DNA of 6,582 nt from UBA6115 sp964629345 (GTDB taxonomy: Bacteria > Bacillota > Clostridia > Christensenellales > Aristaeellaceae). Positions within the stretch are counted from its first letter, which is position 1. Each line of letters opens with the position of its first letter. The DNA is taken from assembly GCA_964629345.1 (NCBI GenBank), contig CAZVSG010000110.1, forward strand, positions 1 through 6,582, given 5' to 3'. Both the position numbers and the translations under genes were made by a program. Below are positions 1-6,396 of this stretch, piece by piece. The notes under the pieces are model-generated. The model saw only the letters and a program-made list of their open reading frames with translations. It was not told the origin of the DNA and ran no database searches.

Positions 1-43
1 CGGACCCATCAATGATCCTCATTTCACCGGTGCGTTTGCTCAT
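1..43 (-). CDS. 5' end of an unidentified gene downstream of rsmG (partial)
   Basis: An ATG on the minus strand overlaps the rsmG stop codon by 4 nt (ATGA), the same coupling used at other junctions of this operon. The readable part is 14 codons, MSKRTGEMRIIDGS, and it runs off the left edge with no stop. A second in-frame ATG at codon 8 (22-20) could be the real start, giving MRIIDGS; a GGTGA lies only about 2 nt before it, which is too close for a good ribosome binding site. No clear Shine-Dalgarno precedes the first ATG either, so translation would rely on reinitiation after rsmG. Too little is visible to name a family. The gene call rests on the overlap, the open frame and the operon context. 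Confidence 0.5.
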   Translation of the reverse strand, partial: MSKRTGEMRIIDGS

Positions 44-753
44 TCGGTTGGTATAAGCCGCCCAAGCGGCTTTTTTTCCGGCATTCCCGCCTTGCGCGGG
101 TATTTTTCTGCCGTGGGGCTCCGCTTGTAGATCAGCTGGATCAGGCTCCTGCGCCCCGGGATGCCGATGTCCTTCAGCTCTCCCAGCTCACCGCCCAGTT
201 CGTTTACGGCTGCCTCTGCGGCGGTCAGCTCATCCCTGACGGCCGGGCCTTTCCAGCACAGCGCCCTGCCGCCCAGCCGGAGGAAGGGCAGCAGGTACTC
301 CGCCAGCACGTTGAGGGGTGCTACCGCGCGGGCAAACGCCAGATCATAACGTTCCCGCTCCGGCGGCACCGCCGCGTCTTCCGCCCGGCCGGGCAGGACC
401 CTGACGTTGGGAAGCCCGAGCGAAGCCACTGCTTCCTTCAAGAAATCACACCGCTTTCCCTTTGATTCCAGCAGGGTGATTTGTAGATTTGGACTGGCGA
501 TGGCAAGAGGGAGCCCCGGAAAACCTGCCCCGCTCCCCACGTCGACGGCCATCCCTTCAAAGGGCACGAGCCCGAGCCTGAGCGGCAGGAGGCAGTCCGC
601 GTAGTGCCGCAGGGTCATCTCCTCCTCCGGCACATTGGTCAGGTCCATCTCCCGGTTGCGTTCCGTCAGAAGGCGGTGATAGGCGTCAAGACACTCCCGA
701 GCCAGCGCGTCAAGGGAGATCCCAAGGCGCTCAAGGACGCTGTGATCGATCAT
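40..753 (-). CDS. rsmG: 16S rRNA (guanine(527)-N7)-methyltransferase RsmG (GidB)
   Basis: The protein has 237 aa, the usual RsmG length. This family transfers a methyl group from S-adenosylmethionine to N7 of G527 in the 530 loop of 16S rRNA, in the cytoplasm; loss is known to give low-level streptomycin resistance. The SAM-binding Rossmann motif DVGSGAGFPGLPLAI is at about residues 71-85, followed by the acidic strand LLESKGKRCDFL (94-105), RAED (123-126) and ARAVAPL (141-147), all family hallmarks. The N-terminal helical part has the degenerate ...MDLTN...HYADCLLPL signature (36-58). The C-terminus carries the conserved KYPRKAGMPEKKPL and then GRLIPTE, a short tail beyond where I would expect the family to end; that tail encodes half of a hairpin (see terminator entry). 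The ATG overlaps the holA stop by 4 nt. The nearest purine-rich run (GGGGG) lies about 13 nt upstream, too far to be ideal, so coupling to holA is likely. rsmG more often sits with mnmG near the origin, so this location is unusual. Confidence 0.96.
   Translation of the reverse strand: MIDHSVLERLGISLDALARECLDAYHRLLTERNREMDLTNVPEEEMTLRHYADCLLPLRLGLVPFEGMAVDVGSGAGFPGLPLAIASPNLQITLLESKGKRCDFLKEAVASLGLPNVRVLPGRAEDAAVPPERERYDLAFARAVAPLNVLAEYLLPFLRLGGRALCWKGPAVRDELTAAEAAVNELGGELGELKDIGIPGRRSLIQLIYKRSPTAEKYPRKAGMPEKKPLGRLIPTE
55..77 (+). terminator. Rho-independent terminator-like hairpin, plus strand, inside the rsmG 3' end
   Basis: On the plus strand AAGCCGC (55-61) pairs perfectly with GCGGCTT (66-72) around the loop CCAA, and seven T residues run from 71 to 77. 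This is a textbook intrinsic terminator shape for rightward transcription. In the minus-strand (operon) direction the hairpin is preceded by A residues and followed by TATACC, with no U-tract, so it should not stop the operon. It lies inside rsmG codons for EKKPLGRL. The T-run is the complement of GAA AAA AAG codons, so part of the pattern has a coding explanation. No plus-strand gene is visible to its left in the window. It may block antisense transcription or be fortuitous. Confidence 0.4.
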
Positions 754-1814
754 CTGGCGTTGGTTTCCCCCTTTTTCCGCAGCTGCAGAAGGGACAGGAT
801 CAACCCTTCAAGGGAGCCTTCCTCGCTGATGCGTCCGCTCTTGATGAGGTATTCCTGCCGGATGCACATCCGGTATGCGCGCTGCAGCGCCTGTGCATCA
901 TAGGCCGCCGCGGAGCTGCACAGCCGCCGGGACGCGAAGCCCGGGATGCCAAGCTGCGCTGCCGCTGAAAAATGGGTTTGCCCTTCATCAAGCAGGATGC
1001 GGGCAATGAACATCTGCCGGTAATGCCGTTGCAGCAGGGAGAGCAGCATCAGCCGCTGCTCGCCTCCCTCCAGCATGTTCTTGAGCATCGCCATCACCTG
1101 CTTCGCCTGCCCGTCCGATACTTTCTCCGCCAGGTCAAAGACCCTGTATTCCGCGCTCAGCGCCGCCACGGCCTGGATGTCTTCCGGCGTGACGGTCACG
1201 CGGTCTCCAGCGTGGGCCGCGAGTTTCGCGATTTCACCCTTGAGGGGCATCATTTCTTTCCCGCAGGCAAAAATCAGCTGCTCCGCCGTCTGCCGGGCGA
1301 TCTGCTTGCCGTACTCTTTCAGTTCCCTGGCGATCCATTTGATGAGCATCTCCTGGTCAAGCTGATCAAAAGCCACGACCCCGCCCATCTCACGGATCTT
1401 TTTATACAGTTTCCTGGTTCCCGCGGCCTTGCCCCGGATAAAGAACACCAGGCAGACGTGCTCCGGCAGCCGGTCCATGTACCCTGCCAGCCCGTCGGCG
1501 TTCGCGCGGCCGGGAGCGGCTTTTGGCTCTTCCCCGTCGCTCTCGTTTCCGCGGACAAGGAGATAGGAACACTCCTTGACCAGGACGAGCCGGCGCTCCT
1601 GCAGGACCGGAAGCGTCTCGCAGGCGGCGATCAGTTCGCTCTCGCCGGGATTGATGAGGACGCTTTCGTTCATGAGGGCCATCGGCCCCTTCAGCAGCGC
1701 TGCGCGCAGCGCTTTCAGCGCGCTTTCCTTGCCGTGCTCCTCCTCGCCCTCAAACAGGTACACCCGGTTGATCTCGCCCCGCTTGAGCCCGCTGTAAAAG
1801 CTTTGATAATCCAA
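750..1814 (-). CDS. holA: DNA polymerase III delta subunit HolA
   Basis: The protein has 354 aa, close to the usual 330-350 aa. Delta is the clamp-loader subunit that opens the beta sliding clamp so that it can be loaded on DNA; it acts in the cytoplasmic replisome. The N-terminal AAA+-like domain begins with NRVYLFEGEEEHGKESAL (16-33), the degenerate non-hydrolysing nucleotide-fold strand typical of delta. LPVLQERRLVLVKE (68-81) and LVFFIRGKAAGTRKLYKKI (122-140) follow. The middle has ELKEYGKQIARQTAEQLI (164-181), MPLKGEIAKLA (189-199) and the recognisable YRVFDLAEKVSDGQAKQVM (223-241). The C-terminal helical collar domain is residues 250-345. A polar stretch at about 88-107 (RGNESDGEEPKAAPGRANAD) looks like a flexible surface insertion. 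The start is TTG at 1814-1812, supported by a strong Shine-Dalgarno 5 nt upstream that lies in the final codons of comEC; the two genes abut with no gap. The comEC-holA order is conserved in Bacillota. Confidence 0.95.
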   Translation of the reverse strand: MDYQSFYSGLKRGEINRVYLFEGEEEHGKESALKALRAALLKGPMALMNESVLINPGESELIAACETLPVLQERRLVLVKECSYLLVRGNESDGEEPKAAPGRANADGLAGYMDRLPEHVCLVFFIRGKAAGTRKLYKKIREMGGVVAFDQLDQEMLIKWIARELKEYGKQIARQTAEQLIFACGKEMMPLKGEIAKLAAHAGDRVTVTPEDIQAVAALSAEYRVFDLAEKVSDGQAKQVMAMLKNMLEGGEQRLMLLSLLQRHYRQMFIARILLDEGQTHFSAAAQLGIPGFASRRLCSSAAAYDAQALQRAYRMCIRQEYLIKSGRISEEGSLEGLILSLLQLRKKGETNAR

Positions 1815-4145
1815 TTATTCCTCCCCTTTGAGAAAGGTGGTCACTTCCAACGGTCCGTCCGGGACACGCAGGGTCACCGCCCCGCGCTCCCCTGTCACCA
1901 ATGTGTCCGCCCCGATCCCGGCAAGCCTTTCCAGGGCGGCCTTGTACCGATCCGGCTGACCCCCTGCGGCCGATATCAGGCCCAACTGCGGAGACACCAT
2001 GCCAAGCGTCCCGATCTCGTTGTCCGCCTTGGAGCCGTGATGGGGGGCCTTGAGCACCTGCGCAGGCCTCACCGCGTATTTCGCGTAATCCGAACTGACG
2101 TCCCCGCTGGACAGCAGGCTTATTCCGTCAAGGTCCAGCCGCATGACCAGAGAACCTTTGTTGGGTTCCAGCCCTGGATAGAGCGCTCCGCGGACCGGCC
2201 AGAACACCTCGGCGCTAACCCTTCCCGAGGACAGGACGTCCCCGGCGGCAAGCGTCGTGACCGGGATCCCGGCAGCCTGTGCCTCCCTCAGCAGAAGCAG
2301 GCTGCCGTCTGTCAGTTCAGCCGTTTCAGCGCCATAGGGCAAAAGGATTTCCCTGATAACGACGCGATTGTCCAGCAGCTGCCTCAGTCCGCCCGTGTGG
2401 TCCTCATGAAGGTGGGTGAGGAATAGCTTGTCCAGGGTTCGCCCCTGACTGAGCAGAAGGCCGGCGAGGTCGCCGCCATGCCCGCCCGTATCGATGGCCC
2501 AGGTGGCCGGCCCATCAAAGATGACCGCGCTGTCGGCGTCGCCGGCGCTGAGCTGGAGGTAGAAGACCGCGTCCGGCTTTTTGGGCAGAAAGGAGAGCGA
2601 CAGGACCATCGCGGCCCCGATGATCCCGAGGGTCCTTGTCGCCCTTTTCAGCCTGACATAGCGCGTCAGCAGCAGCATCAGGGCAAAGAGCATCATGGCC
2701 GGGAAAATGGTCAGGGAAGGGAGGGTCAGCACAGCCCCCGGCAGGCCCGCCGCGAAGCCGATGCCAGCCTCATAGGCGCGGGACAGCATGAGCGCGGGCC
2801 AGGAAAGCAGCTGCGCCGCCGGCATGCTGACCAGGGAAACAAAAAGCGGGAAGATGTACCCCGCCATCATCAGGCCGATCAGGGATACGGCCGGCGGGCT
2901 GATGATCAGGCCGATGGGGGACAGGCGGTGAAAGGTGTTCAGGAGCGGCAGCGCTGTCATTGCGCTGGCGGAAATGGTGACAAAACAGGACTGGATGATC
3001 CCTTTGACCGGCCGCGGGAGCCGCTCGAATCGCTGGCTGCGCCCTGCCTGGAAGTTCAGCCGGTCGCCCAGGGTGATGATGCCCAGGACTGCAAGGAAGG
3101 ACAGCTGGAACCCGGCATTGAACAGGTCGAGGGGCCTGAACAAAAGGATCAGCAGGAAGGCGAAGGAAAGGCCGGTCAGCGGATCGGCGCGCCTGCGCAG
3201 GACCCTTCCCAAAAGCAGCAGCAGGGTCAGGACGGATGCTCTGACGACGGACGGCGCAAAGTCCAGCAGCCGGCAGTAAAAGACCAGCAGCGCCGCGATC
3301 AGGCCGAATACTGCGGCGGGCGGCAGCCTGAACAGGCGCAGGACCAGGAAGACCATGGCCGTCAGCAGGCTGACGTGCAGGCCTGAGACCGCCAGGACGT
3401 GGGCGATCCCGGCATCCCTGAAGTCAGCGACCGTCTTTTCACTCAGCCCTTCCCGTACCCCCAGGAGTAGCGCTTTGGCCAGGCCGCTCCCATCCTGAAA
3501 CAGGCTGTCCAGCCGCGCCGCGATCCCCTGCCTCATCCGCAGCCAGAGGCTTTGGGGAACGGAAGACTCCGTGGGGGCAAAGCACAGGTCCCGCGCGCCG
3601 GAGATCCCGGCGGCCACGCTGCGCTGCAGCAGAAACATGCGGAAATCAAACCCGTATGGATTGACCTGGCCCTGAGGATGGTACAGGCTGCCTGTGAAGC
3701 TTGCCTCCTGCCCGTCCATGGGCATTGTGCTTCCCTTTGAGGGGTAATAGGTCCAGTGCGCGCTGCCGATCTGGTGCCTAACGCCGTCCTCTCCCGTCAG
3801 GGCCACATCCTTCAGCAGCGCGGTGACCCGCCCGTCTGTCTCCCGCTGTTCGCTTTCCCCGCTGACCCGCGCGGTGACCTGATAAACACCTTCCCCGGGC
3901 AAGGACGGATGAGCTGCGACGCCTGACAGCAGGATGCCCAGAAACAGGAAGGCAAAACCAATGGAAACGAACCCCATCACACCCTGCCCGCGAAGCAGAA
4001 GGAGGGCAGCCAGAGCGGCAATCATACCGGCAATGGGGAGAAGAGGTGAAGGATCCTTCCACTGTGTGCCGATGAAGACACCCAGCGCATATCCCGCCGC
4101 AAGGACGGGCAAAGGCCGCTGCCTGCGGAAGGACCTGTCTTTCAT
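1815..4145 (-). CDS. comEC: ComEC/Rec2-family DNA internalization channel with C-terminal MBL domain
   Basis: The protein has 776 aa from the ATG at 4145. ComEC is the inner-membrane channel that takes single-stranded DNA into the cell in natural transformation; the C-terminal MBL domain is proposed to degrade the non-transported strand. The N-terminus has about three membrane helices (12-27, 35-51, 55-78), then a soluble DUF4131/OB-fold region (about 85-195) containing NPYGFDFRMFLLQRSV (162-177). The Competence membrane domain runs from about 222 to 500, with the hallmark AHVLAVSGLHVSLL (248-261) and many hydrophobic helices. The MBL domain starts near 527; its metal motif is THLHEDH (577-583: H578, H580, D582, H583), with SGD (680-682) and APHHGS (700-705) completing the site. 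The usual LDVGQGDS opening is LSAGDADS here. The frame stays open upstream to an ATG at 4379, but that 78-aa extension is Arg/Pro-rich and lies within the previous gene, so 4145 is preferred. The start forms an ATGA overlap with the upstream gene and has no obvious Shine-Dalgarno, suggesting coupled translation. No comEA is in the window. Confidence 0.95.
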   Translation of the reverse strand: MKDRSFRRQRPLPVLAAGYALGVFIGTQWKDPSPLLPIAGMIAALAALLLLRGQGVMGFVSIGFAFLFLGILLSGVAAHPSLPGEGVYQVTARVSGESEQRETDGRVTALLKDVALTGEDGVRHQIGSAHWTYYPSKGSTMPMDGQEASFTGSLYHPQGQVNPYGFDFRMFLLQRSVAAGISGARDLCFAPTESSVPQSLWLRMRQGIAARLDSLFQDGSGLAKALLLGVREGLSEKTVADFRDAGIAHVLAVSGLHVSLLTAMVFLVLRLFRLPPAAVFGLIAALLVFYCRLLDFAPSVVRASVLTLLLLLGRVLRRRADPLTGLSFAFLLILLFRPLDLFNAGFQLSFLAVLGIITLGDRLNFQAGRSQRFERLPRPVKGIIQSCFVTISASAMTALPLLNTFHRLSPIGLIISPPAVSLIGLMMAGYIFPLFVSLVSMPAAQLLSWPALMLSRAYEAGIGFAAGLPGAVLTLPSLTIFPAMMLFALMLLLTRYVRLKRATRTLGIIGAAMVLSLSFLPKKPDAVFYLQLSAGDADSAVIFDGPATWAIDTGGHGGDLAGLLLSQGRTLDKLFLTHLHEDHTGGLRQLLDNRVVIREILLPYGAETAELTDGSLLLLREAQAAGIPVTTLAAGDVLSSGRVSAEVFWPVRGALYPGLEPNKGSLVMRLDLDGISLLSSGDVSSDYAKYAVRPAQVLKAPHHGSKADNEIGTLGMVSPQLGLISAAGGQPDRYKAALERLAGIGADTLVTGERGAVTLRVPDGPLEVTTFLKGEE
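1820..1827 (-). promoter_or_regulatory. Ribosome binding site of holA, embedded in the last comEC codons
   Basis: On the minus strand AGGGGAGG spans 1827-1820 and is followed by AATAA and the TTG start at 1814, a spacing of 5 nt. The same bases encode the final KGEE of ComEC, and the comEC TAA (1817-1815) sits between the site and the start codon. This site decides the choice of the TTG start for holA, since there is no ATG at a suitable distance. Confidence 0.8.
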
Positions 4146-4846
4146 AACTGGATGGTGAGGCCTGGCCGGGCGGGAATGCTGTCCGGGAACGCTTCCTTTG
4201 CTTCCTGTGTGAGCAGGGTCCGGTCCCTGCCGGGCTGGCAGTGCGTCAGGATGAGCTGGCCGGCTCCGGATGCGCGGGCGAGGGCGCCCGCCTGCTCCGC
4301 GCTGAGGTGGGGCAGCCCTTCCTTCCACTGCGCTTTGGTGAAGGTTGCGTCGCAGATCAGAAGGTCCGCGCCACGGCAAAACGCCTCCAGCCCCTCGCCC
4401 CCCGCCGTGTCGCCTGTGTACACGAGCGAGCGCCCGCCCCTCTGGATCCTGACGGCATATGCGGGGATGGGGTGGATGACCGGCAGGGCGGTGATGGTGA
4501 AGCCCGCGATGACGGAGGGCTTTGAAAGATCCTCAAACCGAAACTCATTCCCGGCGATCATCTCGCGCAGGGGGTGCGTCTGCGGGGGCGCCAGCACCTT
4601 CAGGCTGCGGCCGTTGAGCATCAGGTAGTACTTCAGCGCCAGCATGTCGCTGGCATGGTCAGAATGCCAGTGGGTGATGATGACGGCGCTCAGGTCCGCG
4701 GGATCCTTCCTCTCCATCAGGCGGGGCAGGACGCCGCACCCAAGGTCCAGCTGCAGGGCGTCCCGACCCTCTTCCACCAGGTAACCGGAACAGGCGCCGC
4801 CCGGGGCAGGGTAGGAACCGTCACAGCCGATGACGCTAAACCTCAT
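4142..4846 (-). CDS. MBL-fold metallo-hydrolase, YhfI/RNase Z-like
   Basis: The protein has 234 aa, a single MBL domain without signal peptide or membrane segment, so it is probably cytoplasmic. All metal ligands expected for a two-metal enzyme are visible: THWHSDH (58-64: H59, H61, D63, H64), H125 in PVIHPIPAYAVRI (122-134), D146 in VYTGDT (142-147), and H202 in LILTHCQP (198-205). The CDATF (165-169) and GLPHLSAEQAG (177-187) segments are seen in the YhfI/cAMP-phosphodiesterase/RNase Z-like branch. It is much shorter than a genuine tRNase Z (about 300 aa) and I see no room for the exosite arm, so it is probably not the tRNA 3'-processing enzyme. The substrate is unknown; a phosphodiester or other ester is plausible from the family. 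ATG at 4846 is supported by a strong Shine-Dalgarno. It overlaps the CPBP gene by 11 nt and comEC by 4 nt. Confidence 0.9.
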   Translation of the reverse strand: MRFSVIGCDGSYPAPGGACSGYLVEEGRDALQLDLGCGVLPRLMERKDPADLSAVIITHWHSDHASDMLALKYYLMLNGRSLKVLAPPQTHPLREMIAGNEFRFEDLSKPSVIAGFTITALPVIHPIPAYAVRIQRGGRSLVYTGDTAGGEGLEAFCRGADLLICDATFTKAQWKEGLPHLSAEQAGALARASGAGQLILTHCQPGRDRTLLTQEAKEAFPDSIPARPGLTIQL

Positions 4847-5585
4847 TTGGAACCTCCCTGAAAAGAAATCCTGACGTCAGCCAGAAGATCGCGGCGCACA
4901 GCAACATTACCCCGAACCCGGGCACCGCGCCGGAGTAGTTGAGGGACAGAACGGAAAAGTTGTACATCGCGTGGAACGCCATTGTCAGCAGAAGGGTCTT
5001 CCCAATCACCATGAGCCTTGACAGAAGCAAACCGATGACAAGCAGAACCGGGAAACCCAGCAGAGTAAAGTGCATCAGGGCAAACAGCAGGCTTGTCAGC
5101 CATACCGCGGAGCGGTCTCCCAGGCGGCGGATGATGGCCCCCTGAATCAGGCCGCGGAACAGCAGTTCCTCGCACAGCGCCGGAATGACCGCGGCGCACA
5201 GGGCTGAAAACGCGAGTTCTCCCGCGCTCTGCGGGTCGATTGTGGGCGGCTGCACGGGCGTGACGCCGATCTGCTGCAGGAACAGGTAGGCGATCATCGT
5301 GATGAGCAGGCCCGCCATCGTAAAGGAGACGGCGGACAGCATCGCCAGCCCCGTCTGCAGGGCGGTCGGCTTTTTGAAAAGAACCTTTGCCTTTGCCGAG
5401 GACTGCGCGTTCCTGAACAGGATCAGCGCCGCGGGCACTCCGAGCAGCAGGACTTCCTGCAGGGCGATCAGCAGGTTGTTGAAATAGAATCCGGGATCAT
5501 CCCCCGCGAGCATATCCGGGAGGAACCATCCCGTCAGCGCGCTGAGCGCTGAGAGCACGAGAAATACTGCCGTTCTCTTATTCAA
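4836..5585 (-). CDS. CPBP-family intramembrane glutamic endopeptidase
   Basis: The protein has 249 aa and about seven or eight hydrophobic segments (about 4-22, 36-57, 78-105, 124-138, 160-180, 180-196, 198-215, 222-242), so it is a multi-pass membrane protein. The three CPBP (CAAX protease and bacteriocin-processing; Abi) motifs are intact: EELLFRG at 139-145 (E139, E140, R144), FALMH at 168-172 (F168, H172) and HAMYN at 205-209 (H205, N209). Family members are Rce1-like glutamic proteases; in bacteria they are linked to peptide maturation, bacteriocin immunity or regulated proteolysis, but the substrate cannot be read here. No bacteriocin-like small gene is nearby. The start is TTG at 5585, overlapping the walJ-like stop by 8 nt. 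The only upstream purine-rich run is a weak GGCGG, so coupling to walJ is likely. Residues 107-122 (IGVTPVQPPTIDPQSA) form a Pro-rich loop just before the catalytic helix. Confidence 0.92.
   Translation of the reverse strand: MNKRTAVFLVLSALSALTGWFLPDMLAGDDPGFYFNNLLIALQEVLLLGVPAALILFRNAQSSAKAKVLFKKPTALQTGLAMLSAVSFTMAGLLITMIAYLFLQQIGVTPVQPPTIDPQSAGELAFSALCAAVIPALCEELLFRGLIQGAIIRRLGDRSAVWLTSLLFALMHFTLLGFPVLLVIGLLLSRLMVIGKTLLLTMAFHAMYNFSVLSLNYSGAVPGFGVMLLCAAIFWLTSGFLFREVPNEV
4853..4858 (-). promoter_or_regulatory. Ribosome binding site of the YhfI-like MBL gene
   Basis: GGGAGG on the minus strand lies 6 nt upstream of the ATG at 4846, inside the final codons of the CPBP protease gene. It is one of the strongest ribosome binding sites in the window and fixes the start of the MBL gene despite the 11-nt overlap with the upstream gene. 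Confidence 0.75.
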
Positions 5586-6384
5586 GGGTGTAATAACCGC
5601 CGATCCGGTCGCGCCAGGTCAGGTCCAGCCGGATATCCTCCCCCGGCTTAAGGCCCTGGCTGATGAGCGCTGAAACCACCGTGTGCATCGCCAGTTCCGG
5701 CGTGTTGTTGTCCTGGCTGAGATGACCCAGAAGGGCATTGCGGACACCGGTCTCAAAAAGCTTCATCAGCGTCTGGGCGCAGGTCTGGTTGCTCAGATGC
5801 CCCCTGCCGCCCAGGATGCGCTGCTTGAGGGATTCCGGATAGCGCGGGTTTGCCAGAAGCATGTCCGGGTCGTGGTTGCTCTCCAGCAGGATGAGGTCGC
5901 TCCCGGCCAGAAAACGGACCACACCCTTTGGAACCTTTCCCATGTCCGTTGCGACGGCCGCGCTTCGGCTGCCGGCATACAGGCGAAAGCAGACCGGGGC
6001 GGCGGCGTCATGGGGGATCGGCTTGGACATCACCCCGATATCGCCGATGTAGAATTCATCTTCGCTTTGGAAAACGCGCCGGAGGCTTGCGGGGACCTCT
6101 CCCACGATCCTCCGCATCGCGTCTGTCTCCCAGGTGTCCTCGTTGGCATAGATCGGAATGCGGTATTTCCGGCTGAGCACGCCTGCGCCGCGGATATGGT
6201 CGGAATGTTCATGCGTCACCAGGATGGCGTCGATGGTTTCGGGAAGGACCTTGATCGTCTCCAGCGCTTTTGAGATGTTTCGTCCGGGAAGGCCCGCGTC
6301 AATCAGCAACCTGGTCTTTCCGGCTGCCGCAAAGGTAGCGTTGCCGTTTGATCCGCTGTTGAGCGAGCAGAATTCAAGCTTCAT
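5578..6384 (-). CDS. walJ: WalJ/YycJ-type MBL-fold metallo-hydrolase
   Basis: The protein has 268 aa, as expected for the YycJ/WalJ family (about 264 aa in Bacillus). The opening FCSLNSGSNGNATFAAAGKT (5-24) and LLIDAGLPGR (26-35) are typical. The metal motif is THEHSDH (57-63: H58, H60, D62, H63), with further ligands H125 in PIPHDAAAP, D147 in ATDMGK, and H221 in LLGHLSQ. LLESNHDPDML (166-176) and GGRGHLSN (192-199) are family-specific blocks. No signal peptide is present, so it is cytoplasmic. Bacillus members are associated with the WalRK cell-wall regulon and reported as 5'-3' DNA exonucleases with a mismatch-repair role; applying that here is inference. The ATG at 6384 has AGGA 6 nt upstream. 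It is the first gene of the operon, about 40 nt from the predicted transcription start. walR, walK, yycH and yycI are absent from the window. Confidence 0.92.
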   Translation of the reverse strand: MKLEFCSLNSGSNGNATFAAAGKTRLLIDAGLPGRNISKALETIKVLPETIDAILVTHEHSDHIRGAGVLSRKYRIPIYANEDTWETDAMRRIVGEVPASLRRVFQSEDEFYIGDIGVMSKPIPHDAAAPVCFRLYAGSRSAAVATDMGKVPKGVVRFLAGSDLILLESNHDPDMLLANPRYPESLKQRILGGRGHLSNQTCAQTLMKLFETGVRNALLGHLSQDNNTPELAMHTVVSALISQGLKPGEDIRLDLTWRDRIGGYYTLE

Positions 6385-6390
6385 TTCCTG

Positions 6391-6394
6391 TCCT
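6391..6394 (-). promoter_or_regulatory. Ribosome binding site of walJ
   Basis: AGGA at 6394-6391 on the minus strand lies 6 nt before the walJ ATG at 6384. It is part of GGACAGGA (6393-6386), and the same eight bases occur on the plus strand at 6574-6581, before the divergent gene. Confidence 0.55.
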
Positions 6395-6396
6395 AT

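Noticed and set aside
86..100. CCCGC-GCAAG-GCGGG hairpin in rsmG as a terminator for the operon
   Set aside because: The stem is only 5 bp, has no adequate T-run after it in the minus-strand direction, and encodes the conserved YPRKAG segment of RsmG.
972..3386. Two long plus-strand open frames (972-2426 and 2478-3386, same frame) antisense to holA and comEC
   Set aside because: They lie opposite well-supported conserved genes. Their translations are rich in Gln, Arg, Gly and Asp with no recognisable domain, as expected for the complement of GC-rich codons, and they lack a convincing ribosome binding site.
4146..4379. A 78-residue N-terminal extension of ComEC starting at 4379
   Set aside because: The extension lies wholly within the YhfI-like gene, is Arg/Pro-rich like an out-of-frame translation, and precedes the normal ComEC N-terminus. 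The ATG at 4145 gives the usual length and a 4-nt overlap.
4142..4846. Annotation of the YhfI-like gene as ribonuclease Z (rnz/elaC)
   Set aside because: The metal motifs fit, but at 234 aa it is too short for tRNase Z and I cannot see the exosite arm. A general MBL-hydrolase call is safer.
4836..5585. The CPBP protease as a bacteriocin-immunity or abortive-infection gene
   Set aside because: No bacteriocin precursor, transporter or other defence gene is adjacent. The operon context is housekeeping, so a defence role is not supported.
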